A DNA stretch of 64,000 bases, taken from assembly GCA_017404985.1 (NCBI GenBank), contig JAFRBK010000009.1, positions 62,001 through 126,000 of the forward strand. Reading direction: 5' to 3'. The translations under genes and the position numbers were made by a program. Each line of letters begins with the position of its first letter. Within the stretch, counting starts at the first letter, position 1. Under the pieces are notes generated by a model. That model saw nothing but the letters and a program-made list of their open reading frames with translations, searched no databases and had not been told where the DNA came from. This DNA is from Clostridia bacterium. Its GTDB lineage: Bacteria > Bacillota > Clostridia > Christensenellales > Aristaeellaceae. Positions 34,985-45,471 of this stretch are shown in pieces.

Positions 34985-37498
34985 ATGAAAAAACTTCTTG
35001 CGCTGGTACTGTGCCTGTGCATGCTGATGTCCGTGACGGCGTTTGCGGACGGCGGCTTCACGCCCGGTACCTATGAGGGAACCGGCGACGGCTTTGGCGG
35101 AGCGATCAAAGCAGTCGTCACAGTGGATGAAAAAGTCATTACGGCCATCGAGCTGACCGGCGAGGGCGAAACGCCCGCGATCGGCGGCGCTGCGATTCCG
35201 GAACTGCAGGAAGCCTATGTCGGCAAGGCAAGCGCCGACGAGGTGGACGGCGTGACCGGCGCTACCCTGACGTCCACGGGCGTCAAGGAAGCCGTGGAAA
35301 AGGCACTGGCCCAAGCTGCGGCCGGCAGTGCTGCAGCTGCGCCCGCGGGCAAGGAACTGAGCTTCACAGCCGGTACCTATGAAGCCACGGCGGAAGGCTA
35401 CAACGGCCCCGTGACAATCAGCGTGACCTACACCGACAAGGCCATCTCTTCTATCGACGTCGTTAAAAGCGCCGAGACCGGCCATGTGGGAGACCTGGCC
35501 TTTGTGCTGATGATCCCGGACATGATCGAAGTCAACGGCTCCGGTGTGGATGCCATCTCCGGCGCCACCTTCACCAGCCGTGCCCTGCGCAGCGCGGTGA
35601 ACGATACTGCCGAAATGGCGGGCTGCTCCGACCTGGATGCTTTCAAGGCCGCCAAGAAGGAAGTCACTGCCCATGCTCCCGTGGAACTGGAATATGATGT
35701 CGTGGTTGTCGGCGCCGGCGGCGCAGGCATCGCTGCGGCAGCCCAGGCGGCCCAGGACGGCCACACCGTGCTGGTGATCGAAAAGAACGCGGAAGTCGGC
35801 GGCAACACCCTGGTTTCCGGCGGACAGTATCAGAGCGTGATGCCCTACCTGGTCTGGGATCCTGCGGATCCAGATGCCACCACCGGCGTCTATGCCCATA
35901 ACGGTGAAACCTATGACAAGGTGAAGTCCGTGCAGGGCTGCATCGACGAGCTGAAAATGATCCTGAACTGGAGCGAAGAGCCCTTTGACGAAGCCTACTA
36001 CAAGGATCATGAATTTGTGGCCGGTGACGCCCTCGAGCTGAGCAAGCACGGCGTCCATGCCGAATACCTGCCCGTGCTGAAAGAGCTGAAGAGCGAGATT
36101 CAGGCTTATCTGGACTGGGCGCAGCCCAAGCTGGATGCCGGCACCGCCGAGAACCAGCTGACCCTGTTCTCCACCCTGAACCTGCACATCTTCCAGACCT
36201 ACTACGGCGGCCTGCGCCAGAGCGCGGACAAGAGCCAGTGGATTTACGGCGATGTGAACCTGGTCAGCCAGTTCATCAGGGACGGCCAGGGCCTGAAGGA
36301 GTGGCTGGAAGACCAGGGCGCTACCTTCATTGAGAATACCCAGCCCACCCTGATCGGCGCGCTGTGGTATCGTGAAAACGAGTTCATCGGCTCCACCATC
36401 GACCTGGACGGCGACGGCGAGCCCGAGATGGGACGCTGGGGCAGCTACTTTGCCGCACCCATGTCCACGATTTACAAGGCCAACGAAAAGAACAACATCA
36501 TGATCCGCACCACCGTGACCGACCTGATCCTGGAAGACGGCCGTGTGACCGGCGTGAAGGGAACCTACTATGACGGAACGCCCGTGACCGTGAAGGCCGC
36601 GAAGGGCGTCGTGCTGGCCACCGGCGGATACGCTGCCAACATCGATATGGTGCTGGAGAACAACGTCTACTGGTCTACCGAGTATCTGTCCACCGCGACC
36701 AAGACCACCAACCGCTCCTCCCTGAAGGGCGACGGCATCCGGATGGCGCAGGCTGTCGGTGCTGCGACCACCGGCCTGGGCTTCACCCAGCTGATGCCCA
36801 TCTCCTGGGTGGACAACGGTAACCTGGCCTTCGGCGGCGGCAACTATGCCTGCTGGATCAACCCCGAAACCGGCCACCGCTTCGTGGATGAAGGTTCCGA
36901 ACGTGACGTGCTGTCCCTGGCTGAATTCCGGAACGGCATCGAAGTCAATGGTACCAAGGGCGTGTTCCTGGAGTTCTACAATGCGGCCCAGATGATGCCT
37001 GCTCCCATGCAGCTGGCGGACGGCGACTATGAAGGCCGGTATTACCGCCGGACCATCGCCGAACTGCCCGAGCTGTTTGAGAAGCTCGGCATCAAGGCGG
37101 ATCCCGCTACCGTGATTGAAACCATCCGCGCCTATGATATGGCCGTGATGGGACAGAGTGAATATCCCGATGTCGGCAAGGCCATCGCCAGCCGGACTGT
37201 CGGCAATGTTGAAATGAACGAGGATGGCACCTATAAGGTGGACACCTACGACCTGGACAACACCCTGCTGACGATCCGCCTGATGGCGCCCTCCACCCAC
37301 CACACCATGGGAGGCGTGGTCGTCGACGTGAACCGCCATGTGCTGGATGAAAGCGGCAACATTATCCCCGGCCTGTACGCAGCCGGCGAAGTGACCGGCG
37401 GCATCCACGGCGGCAACCGCCTGGGCGGCAACGCGATCGTGGAAATTTTCGTCTCCGGCCGGACCGCGGCGAAAGCCATCACCGAAGACAACAAGTAA
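34985..37498 (+). CDS. Secreted FAD-dependent reductase with two FMN-binding domains
   Basis: Extracytoplasmic flavoprotein of 837 residues. After the signal peptide (MKKLLALVLCLCMLMSVTAF) come two FMN-binding domains. Each ends in a flavinylation motif, DGVTGATLTS (about residue 92) and DAISGATFTS (about 190), whose Thr is normally loaded with FMN by ApbE. From about 235 an FAD domain begins (YDVVVVGAGGAGIAAAA). The C-terminus holds HHTMGGVVVDV and GEVTGGIHGGNRLGGNA of the fumarate/urocanate reductase group. No haem motif is present. Related enzymes reduce fumarate, urocanate, acrylates or cinnamates at the cell surface; the acceptor here is unknown. It is monocistronic, between its own promoter and terminator. 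No apbE is in the window. Confidence 0.93.
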   Translation: MKKLLALVLCLCMLMSVTAFADGGFTPGTYEGTGDGFGGAIKAVVTVDEKVITAIELTGEGETPAIGGAAIPELQEAYVGKASADEVDGVTGATLTSTGVKEAVEKALAQAAAGSAAAAPAGKELSFTAGTYEATAEGYNGPVTISVTYTDKAISSIDVVKSAETGHVGDLAFVLMIPDMIEVNGSGVDAISGATFTSRALRSAVNDTAEMAGCSDLDAFKAAKKEVTAHAPVELEYDVVVVGAGGAGIAAAAQAAQDGHTVLVIEKNAEVGGNTLVSGGQYQSVMPYLVWDPADPDATTGVYAHNGETYDKVKSVQGCIDELKMILNWSEEPFDEAYYKDHEFVAGDALELSKHGVHAEYLPVLKELKSEIQAYLDWAQPKLDAGTAENQLTLFSTLNLHIFQTYYGGLRQSADKSQWIYGDVNLVSQFIRDGQGLKEWLEDQGATFIENTQPTLIGALWYRENEFIGSTIDLDGDGEPEMGRWGSYFAAPMSTIYKANEKNNIMIRTTVTDLILEDGRVTGVKGTYYDGTPVTVKAAKGVVLATGGYAANIDMVLENNVYWSTEYLSTATKTTNRSSLKGDGIRMAQAVGAATTGLGFTQLMPISWVDNGNLAFGGGNYACWINPETGHRFVDEGSERDVLSLAEFRNGIEVNGTKGVFLEFYNAAQMMPAPMQLADGDYEGRYYRRTIAELPELFEKLGIKADPATVIETIRAYDMAVMGQSEYPDVGKAIASRTVGNVEMNEDGTYKVDTYDLDNTLLTIRLMAPSTHHTMGGVVVDVNRHVLDESGNIIPGLYAAGEVTGGIHGGNRLGGNAIVEIFVSGRTAAKAITEDNK

Positions 37499-37513
37499 TA
37501 TCCAACGGTTCAG

Positions 37514-37547
37514 GCCTCTCTCTTCTGTTGAAGGGAGAGGCTTTTTT
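37514..37547 (+). terminator. Intrinsic terminator
   Basis: GCCTCTCTCTTC pairs with GAAGGGAGAGGC (one G-T pair) around TGTT and is followed by six T. Confidence 0.88.
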
Positions 37548-37580
37548 CAGTTTCGTTTTTGGCTTTTTCCCTGCGGAACA

Positions 37581-37609
37581 TTGTATGAACGTTTGAATTA
37601 TGGTACACT
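37581..37609 (+). promoter_or_regulatory. Promoter of the NHLM-type export operon
   Basis: TTGTAT (37581-37586), a 17-base spacer and TACACT (37604-37609), 38 bases before the first start codon. Confidence 0.65.
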
Positions 37610-37647
37610 AAACTAAATATGAAACGAATGTGCTTCGGGAGGCCGCT

Positions 37648-38070
37648 ATGGAGCAGCAACAGGGAATTTACAGGGAATCAAGCCTTGAAAAAATCTCATC
37701 TCCGGATCAGCTGGACCAGTATCTGAAGGTGACGACACCAGCGGTGTGGATCCTCCTGGTGGCGGTGATCCTGCTGCTGGGCGCGGCGTTTTGGTGGAGT
37801 TCCCAGACGGCCATCGCCAGCAAGGTCACCGCGACCGGCACGGTGAAGTCCGGGGTGCTGACCATTCCGCTCGAAACCGATGATGCCCGAAAGAACGTGA
37901 AAGAGGGCATGAATGTGGTTGTGGGCGAACTGACGGATACCATCAATTATATTCAGACGACAGAGGACGGGGGCATGATTGCAGTCGCGATCGTCAGCCT
38001 GCCGGACGGGACTTATCCGGTCAGCATCAGCTATAAGACCACGCAGCTGATCAGCTTATTGTTTAACTGA
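37648..38070 (+). CDS. Short NHLM-type secretion (HlyD-like) protein
   Basis: Membrane-anchored protein of 140 residues. Its start, YRESSLEKISSPDQLDQYLKV, and the membrane helix (VWILLVAVILLLGAAFWW) match the N-terminus of NHLM bacteriocin-system secretion proteins (the HlyD-like group). Those proteins are normally three times longer, with a coiled-coil hairpin and lipoyl-like domains. Here only the helix and a beta domain (VTATGTVKSGVLTIPL and onward) remain, and the frame ends cleanly at LISLLFN, so it looks like a compact natural form rather than a truncation. ATG at 37648 follows CGGGAGG. It probably bridges the two exporters to the outside. Confidence 0.78.
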   Translation: MEQQQGIYRESSLEKISSPDQLDQYLKVTTPAVWILLVAVILLLGAAFWWSSQTAIASKVTATGTVKSGVLTIPLETDDARKNVKEGMNVVVGELTDTINYIQTTEDGGMIAVAIVSLPDGTYPVSISYKTTQLISLLFN

Positions 38071-38084
38071 GAGGGCCGGGCAAC

Positions 38085-40265
38085 ATGAACAAGAAGAAAG
38101 TGAAATCACCGGTTTCCCACAGAACTGCGAGGGTACCGGTGATTCTGCAGATGGAAGCGCTGGAATGCGGCGCCGCCAGCCTGGCGATGGTCATGGCCTA
38201 TTATGACCGCTGGATCCCGCTGGAACAGGTGCGGTATGATTGCGGCGTGTCCCGGGACGGCAGCAATGCCCGGAACATTATGCTGACGGGAAAGCATTAC
38301 GGCATGGAGGTCAAGGGTTTCCGCTGCGAGCCGGATGCACTGAAAGAACAGGGAACTTTTCCCTGCATTATCCACTGGAACTTCAACCATTTTGTCGTGC
38401 TGGACGGGTTCGGGAGAAACTATGCCATGCTGAACGATCCGGCCCGCGGCCGGGTCAAGGTGTCCATGGAGGAATTTGATAACTCGTTCACCGGCGTCGT
38501 TCTGATGTTTACCCCGGGAGAAAACTTTGAACCGGGCGGAAAGAGGGAGAGCGTGCTGTCCTTCGTCCGGAAACGAATGAAGGGCACGCGGACCGCCATC
38601 ATCTTTACCGTGATCATGACCCTGCTGGGCTATCTGTTCGGCCTGATTGACCCGGGAATCAGGCGGTTCTTTATGGACCGGCTTCTGAGCGGGGAAAACC
38701 GGGAACTGCTGATGCCATTTCTGTGTATTGTGGCGGGGCTGGGAATTCTGCAGATTATTGTGGCCTGGATCCAGGGTGTATACAACCTGAAACTGAGCGG
38801 GAAAATGGCTGCGGTCGGCAACGCCACCTATATGTGGAAGGTTCTGAAGCTGCCGATTGTTTTCTTCAGCCAGCGCATGAGCGGCGATATTCAGGGGCGG
38901 CAGGCAAGCAATGCCTCCATTGCGGAGACGCTGGTCAACACCCTGGCGCCGCTGGCCCTGAGTGCGGTCATGATGGTGTTCTATCTGGTCATCATGATCC
39001 GTTACAGCCTGTTGCTGACACTGATAGGCGTGATCAGCCTGATGCTGAACCTGGCAGTGACCATGATCATCAGCAACAAGCGGATGGAGGTTATGCGCGT
39101 CACGCTGCGGGACAACGGCAAGCTGATGGCGACCACCATCGCCGGTATAAACCAGATTGAAACCCTGAAGGCCAGCGGGGCGGAGAACGGTTTCTTCCAG
39201 AAGTGGAGCGGATACCAGGCTTCCGTAAATGCCCAGCAGGTCCGGGTCCAGAAAATGGAACAGTATCTGGGCGCGATCCCGGGCCTGGTCAGCGCGCTGG
39301 CAGATTCAGCCATCGTCGTGATGGGCGTGTGGCTTGCGATGCAGGGCCGTTTTACCCTGGGCATGATTACCGCGTTCCAGCTGTATCTGAGCAACCTCAT
39401 GTCTCCCGCGGAGGAACTGATCAATGCCGGTTCCTCCATCCAGACCATGCGGGCGGAAATGGAACGGGTCGAGGACGTAATGAACTATCCGGACGACGTG
39501 CGTTTCGCGCCGGAACCGGCAGAAGGAACAGAAGACTATGCCAAGCTGAAAGGCCATGTGGAAATGAAAAACGTGACTTTCGGCTATTCCAGACTGGCAA
39601 AACCCCTGATTGAAGATTTCAATATGGAACTGAAGCCCGGCGGGAGCATTGCGCTGGTCGGCATGAGCGGCAGCGGCAAAAGCACCCTCAGCAAGCTGAT
39701 CAGCGGCCTGTATGCGCCCTGGAGCGGGGAAATCCTGTTCGACGGGAAGCCACTGAATACCATTCCCCAGAGCATCTTTACCGGTTCTCTGGCTGTGGTG
39801 GATCAGGAAATCGTTCTCTTTGAGGATACGATTGCGAACAATATCCGGATGTGGGATCAGTCCATCAAGGACTTTGAAGTCATTCTGGCGGCACGGGATG
39901 CCCAGCTGCACGACGACATCATGCAGCGCGACGGGGGATACAATGCCATGCTGTCCGAGAACGGGCGGGACCTGTCCGGCGGGCAGCGGCAGCGGATGGA
40001 AATTGCCCGCGTGCTGGCACAGGATCCCTCCATCATCATCCTGGATGAGGCGACCAGTGCGCTGGATGCCAAGACCGAGCACGATCTGGTTACGGCTGTG
40101 CGGGAGCGGGGGATCACCAGCATCGTGATTGCCCACCGCCTGAGCACAATCCGGGACTGCGACGAGATCATCGTGCTGGACCACGGCAAGGTGGTGGAAC
40201 GCGGCACCCATGAGGAACTGTACAGCAAAGGCGGCTATTATACGGAGATGATCTCCAATGATTAG
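38085..40265 (+). CDS. NHLM-type peptidase-containing ABC exporter (C39)
   Basis: Peptide exporter of 726 residues that cuts leaders after a double-glycine type site and exports the core. N-terminal C39 peptidase: Cys28 in QMEALECGAASLAMV, His in FNHFVVLDG and Asp in NDPARG make the triad. Six membrane helices follow (about 165-460). The ATPase domain has Walker A GMSGSGKST, signature LSGGQRQR and Walker B IIILDEATSALD. This layout matches the NHLM peptidase/ATP-binding exporter. It starts 14 bases after the short secretion protein. Its substrate gene is not adjacent; the small GG peptide at 22919 is a candidate. Confidence 0.9.
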   Translation: MNKKKVKSPVSHRTARVPVILQMEALECGAASLAMVMAYYDRWIPLEQVRYDCGVSRDGSNARNIMLTGKHYGMEVKGFRCEPDALKEQGTFPCIIHWNFNHFVVLDGFGRNYAMLNDPARGRVKVSMEEFDNSFTGVVLMFTPGENFEPGGKRESVLSFVRKRMKGTRTAIIFTVIMTLLGYLFGLIDPGIRRFFMDRLLSGENRELLMPFLCIVAGLGILQIIVAWIQGVYNLKLSGKMAAVGNATYMWKVLKLPIVFFSQRMSGDIQGRQASNASIAETLVNTLAPLALSAVMMVFYLVIMIRYSLLLTLIGVISLMLNLAVTMIISNKRMEVMRVTLRDNGKLMATTIAGINQIETLKASGAENGFFQKWSGYQASVNAQQVRVQKMEQYLGAIPGLVSALADSAIVVMGVWLAMQGRFTLGMITAFQLYLSNLMSPAEELINAGSSIQTMRAEMERVEDVMNYPDDVRFAPEPAEGTEDYAKLKGHVEMKNVTFGYSRLAKPLIEDFNMELKPGGSIALVGMSGSGKSTLSKLISGLYAPWSGEILFDGKPLNTIPQSIFTGSLAVVDQEIVLFEDTIANNIRMWDQSIKDFEVILAARDAQLHDDIMQRDGGYNAMLSENGRDLSGGQRQRMEIARVLAQDPSIIILDEATSALDAKTEHDLVTAVRERGITSIVIAHRLSTIRDCDEIIVLDHGKVVERGTHEELYSKGGYYTEMISND

Positions 40266-40309
40266 GCTGGCGGAAATCCGGGGAAACCGGCCGGAAAGGA
40301 GGTGCGGGA

Positions 40310-42559
40310 ATGGGTTGGTTCAATGAACAGATTCAGGAGCGGAAAACGCAGGACCAGAAGGCGTTTACCGAATCTGTGGAATGGATTGCGAAAGCGGTGC
40401 TGGGCGAGCGGAATGCCGAGGCACTGGACGACGCGGCGAACCGTGACGGTCGGGACGCGATGGAAGCGATCCTGAAATATTTCAAACTGAAACCCCGCCC
40501 CGTGCCTGAATCCGTCACAGATTTTGACGAGCAGCTGGAATACTGCATGCGGCCCTACGGGGTTATGCGCAGGACGGTGGCGCTGCGGGGAAAATGGTAT
40601 CACGACGGTTTCGGCCCGCTGATCGGCACGCTGAAGTCCAACGGCCAGAAAGTAGCGCTTTTGCCCTACGGTTTCGGCGGATATTACCGCCTGGACCCGG
40701 AAACCGGAAACAGGATCCGGATAACCGGCCGGAACGCCGGGGAACTGGAAACGGAAGCGCGCTGCTTCTATCGGCCGCTGCCGCAGAAAAAGCTGAATAT
40801 CGGCGACCTGCTGCTGTTTATGCGAAAGTGTGTCAGCCTGATGGACCTGGTTGTGCTGGCCGGAATTGCCCTGATCCTGCAACTGGTCGGCCTGCTGAGC
40901 CCCCGGGTGAACCTGCTGTTAACCGGCATTATTTACGAGAGCGGCCGGGTTGATATGCTCATCGGCACCGCGGTGTTCATGCTCTCGGCAACACTGACAT
41001 CGGCCATGATCAGCATTTCCAGGAGCCTGATGCTGAACCGGATGGAAAACAAGATGGGAGTATCCATTGATGCGGCAGCCATGATGCGGGTGCTGAGCCT
41101 GCCGGCCGATTTCTTCCGCCAGGGCTCTTCCGGCGAACTGAACAACCGCCTGAGCGCGGTCAGCCAGCTGGCCAGCCAAATTGTCGGGAAGGTACTTTCT
41201 GTGGGCCTGACCGGCCTGACCTCCCTTTTGTATATTGTACAGATCGTGAATATCACGCCGTCCCTGGCGCTGCCGGCGCTGGGCATCGTGCTGGGTTCCA
41301 CCCTGCTGACCACCATGACCACGCTGCGCCAGATGGAATACAGCCGCCGGATGATGCTGCAGAATGCCAAACTGGACGGCATGACCTACAGCATGATCAA
41401 CGGTGTGCAGAAGATCAAACTGGCCGGTGCGGAGAAGCGGATGTTTGCCCGGTGGGGCAGAATGTACGCGGCGGCCGCCAAGATCCAGTATGACCCCTCC
41501 CTGCTGATCAAGGTCGGCAACGCTTTCAACCTGATGATTACGACCGTGGGCAACATCGCGCTGTACTATATGGCCGTTACAAATGACGTGACCATGAGCC
41601 AGTATATCGCGTTTACGACGGCGTTCGGCTCGGTGAGCGTAGCGTTCAAGGCATTGGCGGATATCGCCATGACCTTCTCCACCATCAAGCCGACTCTGGA
41701 AATGGCGGAACCGATTCTGAAGGCGGAGCCGGAATCATCCGAAGGCCGGGAAATCCTGACCAGCCTGAGCGGAAACATTGAGCTGAGCAACGTATCCTTC
41801 CGGTACAACACCACCATGCCCTATGTGCTGCACAACCTGAACCTGAAGGTCCGCAGCGGGGAATATATCGCCATTGTCGGGCGGACAGGCTGCGGAAAAT
41901 CCACCCTGGTACGCCTGCTGCTGGGCTTTGAGACGCCGGAAAAAGGCGCGATATACTATGACGGGAAGGATATCAATAAACTGGACCTGCGCAGCCTGCG
42001 TCGCAGGATCGGTTCCGTGACCCAGGATGGAACCCTGATTCAGGGCGAGATCTTTGAGAACATCGTGATTTCCGCCCCGCAGCTGACGCTGAAGGATGCC
42101 TGGGAAGCGGCGGAAATCGCCGGGATTGCCGACGATATCCGGGAGATGCCCATGGGAATGAACACCATGATTGCCGAAGGCCAGGGCGGCATCAGCGGCG
42201 GCCAGAAACAGCGGTTGATGATTGCCCGGGCGGTGGCACCGAAACCGAAAATCCTGATTTTTGACGAGGCAACCAGCGCCCTGGACAACCTGACCCAGAA
42301 AAAGGTCAGCGAAGCCCTGGACGGGCTGAAATGCACCCGGATCGTGATTGCACACCGCCTGAGCACCATCCGGCACTGCGACCGGATTCTGATGCTGGAA
42401 GACGGCCGGATCATCGAAAGCGGTACCTATGAGGAACTGATTGCGAAAAAAGGAAAGTTTGCGGAGATGGTGGAGCGCCAGCGGCTGGATACGGACGGGG
42501 AAACCGAACAGGAACCATCGAACCAAAACGGAACCGACACTGTTTCCGAACCGGAATGA
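40310..42559 (+). CDS. Second NHLM-type ABC exporter (non-peptidase)
   Basis: ABC exporter of 749 residues with an N-terminal cytoplasmic domain of about 160 residues in place of a peptidase. It has no catalytic Cys, as in the second ABC protein of NHLM systems. Membrane helices begin near residue 180 (LMDLVVLAGIALILQLVGLL). The ATPase domain has Walker A GRTGCGKST, signature ISGGQKQR and Walker B ILIFDEATSALD. It probably forms a heterodimer or paired exporter with the upstream protein. The ATG follows GGAAAGGAGG. The last gene of the operon; two terminators follow. Confidence 0.88.
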   Translation: MGWFNEQIQERKTQDQKAFTESVEWIAKAVLGERNAEALDDAANRDGRDAMEAILKYFKLKPRPVPESVTDFDEQLEYCMRPYGVMRRTVALRGKWYHDGFGPLIGTLKSNGQKVALLPYGFGGYYRLDPETGNRIRITGRNAGELETEARCFYRPLPQKKLNIGDLLLFMRKCVSLMDLVVLAGIALILQLVGLLSPRVNLLLTGIIYESGRVDMLIGTAVFMLSATLTSAMISISRSLMLNRMENKMGVSIDAAAMMRVLSLPADFFRQGSSGELNNRLSAVSQLASQIVGKVLSVGLTGLTSLLYIVQIVNITPSLALPALGIVLGSTLLTTMTTLRQMEYSRRMMLQNAKLDGMTYSMINGVQKIKLAGAEKRMFARWGRMYAAAAKIQYDPSLLIKVGNAFNLMITTVGNIALYYMAVTNDVTMSQYIAFTTAFGSVSVAFKALADIAMTFSTIKPTLEMAEPILKAEPESSEGREILTSLSGNIELSNVSFRYNTTMPYVLHNLNLKVRSGEYIAIVGRTGCGKSTLVRLLLGFETPEKGAIYYDGKDINKLDLRSLRRRIGSVTQDGTLIQGEIFENIVISAPQLTLKDAWEAAEIAGIADDIREMPMGMNTMIAEGQGGISGGQKQRLMIARAVAPKPKILIFDEATSALDNLTQKKVSEALDGLKCTRIVIAHRLSTIRHCDRILMLEDGRIIESGTYEELIAKKGKFAEMVERQRLDTDGETEQEPSNQNGTDTVSEPE

Positions 42560-42564
42560 TGCAG

Positions 42565-42601
42565 AAAAAATGCTGTACGGGATGGTCGTACAGCATTTTT
42601 T
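42565..42601 (+). terminator. Bidirectional terminator between the export operon and the 2-oxoacid oxidoreductase genes
   Basis: AAAAAATGCTGTAC pairs exactly with GTACAGCATTTTTT around a nine-base loop, giving a T run in both directions. Confidence 0.9.
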
Positions 42602-42606
42602 CTGTC

Positions 42607-42634
42607 CTCCCGGGGAACGCCGGGAGCTTTTTTC
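42607..42634 (+). terminator. Second terminator in tandem
   Basis: CTCCCGG and CCGGGAG pair around a six-base loop and are followed by C-T6 on the + strand. Confidence 0.75.
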
Positions 42635-42638
42635 TGTT

Positions 42639-43175
42639 TTATTCCACCGCAGCTGCGCCGCGTTCCATGGCTTCGCGGTTGATGGGCAGCAGGTGTTCCT
42701 TTTTGGGGCCGAAGGTGGCCTTCAGGGCTTCCATGGCGGAATCGATCGTCACTACACCGGTCTTTTTCAGGATCGCGCCGAGCATGACCATGTTGGCGGT
42801 GCGGGCATTCCCGAGGCTTTCGGCGATGCCGTTGCAGTCCACGGGGATAGCGGTGATGTCATCCCGGTCGGGGGTAATGTCGATCAGGGAAGAATTGTAG
42901 AGCATGATGCCGCCTTTTTCCATGGCGGGAGTGAACTTGATCATGCTGGGTTTGTTCATGATCACGGCGATCGGGATCTCCGTCACCAGCGGGGAGCCGA
43001 TGGGCTCATCGGAGATGACCACGGCGCAGTTCGCTTCGCCGCCGCGCATTTCCGGCCCGTAGGAGGGCATCCAGGAGACGTTCATCCCTTCATGCATGGC
43101 GGCCTTGGCCAGCAGCTGGCCGATGAGCAGCACGCCCTGTCCGCCGAATCCGGCAATCAGAAATTGGGCTTCCAT
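42639..43175 (-). CDS. korC: 2-oxoacid:ferredoxin oxidoreductase, gamma subunit
   Basis: Gamma subunit, 178 residues, of an enzyme that oxidatively decarboxylates 2-oxoglutarate or branched 2-oxoacids with CoA and ferredoxin, or runs in reverse for carbon fixation. The opening FLIAGFGGQGVLLIGQLLA and the segment YGPEMRGGEANC are the family signatures. It is the last gene of a four-gene - strand operon (ferredoxin-alpha-beta-gamma), three bases after the beta subunit. Whether the substrate is 2-oxoglutarate (Kor) or 3-methyl-2-oxobutanoate (Vor) cannot be settled from sequence. Confidence 0.88.
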   Translation of the reverse strand: MEAQFLIAGFGGQGVLLIGQLLAKAAMHEGMNVSWMPSYGPEMRGGEANCAVVISDEPIGSPLVTEIPIAVIMNKPSMIKFTPAMEKGGIMLYNSSLIDITPDRDDITAIPVDCNGIAESLGNARTANMVMLGAILKKTGVVTIDSAMEALKATFGPKKEHLLPINREAMERGAAAVE

Positions 43176-43178
43176 GGA

Positions 43179-43916
43179 TTACTCAACCTCCTTTTTCACG
43201 CCCAGCGGGTACTGGGGAATCATGTTGGCTTCCAGCCATTTGAGGGCTTCCTGCGGCGTCATGCCCCAGTTGGTGGGGCAGGCGGAAAGCACTTCGACCA
43301 TGGAGAATCCCTTCCCGGCAATCTGGGTTTCAAAGGCCTTTTTAATGGCTTTTTTTGCTTCCAGAATGTGCTTCACGTCATGTACGGAGGCCCGGGCGAT
43401 ATAGGCGGGGCCGTCCAGGGTAGCTAGCATCTCGCTGACCCGGATCGGATAGCCGCAGAGCTTGGGATCCCGGCCATAGGGAGAAGTGGTGGTTACCTGT
43501 CCCGGCAGGGTGGTCGGGGCCATCTGGCCGCCGGTCATGCCGTAAATCGCGTTGTTGATGAAGATAACAGTGATGTTTTCGCCACGGGTAGCGGCATGGG
43601 TGATTTCCGCGGCGCCAATGGAGGCGAGGTCACCGTCTCCCTGGTAGGTAAAGACGATATTGTTCGGATTAACCCGCTTGCAGCCGGTAGCCACAGCGGG
43701 AGCACGACCGTGGGCCGCTTCCATCATATCGCAGTTGAAATAGTCATAGGCAAACACGGCGCAGCCCACAGGGGCGATGCCGATGGTGCGTTCCTGAATG
43801 CCGAGCTCATCGATGGCTTCCGCCACCAGCCGGTGAATAATGCCGTGGGTGCAGCCGGGACAGTAATGCAGCGGCTTATCGGTGAGCACCTTGGTTTTTT
43901 CATACACTACAGCCAT
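43179..43916 (-). CDS. korB: 2-oxoacid:ferredoxin oxidoreductase, beta (TPP-binding) subunit
   Basis: Thiamine diphosphate-binding subunit, 245 residues. The [20 protein letters not shown] opening carries the conserved CPGC motif. [20 protein letters not shown] with a following [11 protein letters not shown] is the TPP/Mg2+ motif. It pairs with the alpha subunit encoded three bases upstream and supplies the active site. Confidence 0.9.
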   Translation of the reverse strand: MAVVYEKTKVLTDKPLHYCPGCTHGIIHRLVAEAIDELGIQERTIGIAPVGCAVFAYDYFNCDMMEAAHGRAPAVATGCKRVNPNNIVFTYQGDGDLASIGAAEITHAATRGENITVIFINNAIYGMTGGQMAPTTLPGQVTTTSPYGRDPKLCGYPIRVSEMLATLDGPAYIARASVHDVKHILEAKKAIKKAFETQIAGKGFSMVEVLSACPTNWGMTPQEALKWLEANMIPQYPLGVKKEVE

Positions 43917-43918
43917 GA

Positions 43919-44995
<1,077 letters not shown>

Positions 44996-45011
44996 GGATA
45001 CGCTTCCTCCT

Positions 45012-45215
45012 TTATTTTTCTACTTTAATTACCGCGTCCGGACACATCCGGGCACAGAACGCGCAGCCGATGCACTGGGACTGGTCCGTGATGGCAATGG
45101 GATGGTAGCCCTTGGTGTTGATCTCCTTGCTGAGGGCGAGGAGATGACGGGGGCACACATCGGCGCACAGCCCGCAGCCCTTGCAGGTCTCGGTGGCGAT
45201 GGTCAGCTTGGCCAT
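45012..45215 (-). CDS. korD: Ferredoxin-like subunit (two 4Fe-4S clusters) of the 2-oxoacid oxidoreductase
   Basis: Small iron-sulfur subunit of 67 residues. The two cluster motifs are CKGCGLCADVCP and CIGCAFCARMCP. The start ATG at 45215 follows AAGGAGGCGG; a longer upstream reading frame lacks a site and overlaps the promoter. It passes electrons from the catalytic subunits to soluble ferredoxin, which in this organism could feed Rnf. Confidence 0.92.
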   Translation of the reverse strand: MAKLTIATETCKGCGLCADVCPRHLLALSKEINTKGYHPIAITDQSQCIGCAFCARMCPDAVIKVEK

Positions 45216-45249
45216 GAGGTTCCGCCTCCTTAGCATAAAGAATACAACT

Positions 45250-45278
45250 ATTATAGATGCCGGGGGTGGCAGAGTCAA
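45250..45278 (-). promoter_or_regulatory. Strong promoter of the 2-oxoacid oxidoreductase operon
   Basis: On the - strand TTGACT (45273-45278), a 17-base spacer and a perfect TATAAT (45250-45255). It points left towards the ferredoxin gene at 45215. Confidence 0.82.
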
Positions 45279-45471
45279 TGCGGGAACAGGAAAAAAACGG
45301 GATCCTACAGGCAGAAAAAGCGGAGCCGGGAAAGGGAACATTTCAGCGCAGGGAAATTGCAAAAACAGTCAATTCTGCACAATAATCCGCCAAATAATAC
45401 AGGAAAAGACCAAAAGTGAAGAATATAATAAACACAACGAACGAGAACGGATATGGGGGATGGGAAGCAGC

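Noticed and set aside
34970..37408. An 812-codon - strand frame opposite the flavoprotein reductase
   Set aside because: Antisense shadow of a gene with complete domain structure; no ribosome site and low-complexity composition.
42565..42634. An inverted-repeat end of a mobile element
   Set aside because: The two hairpins are ordinary terminators between convergent operons. No transposase or target duplication is seen.
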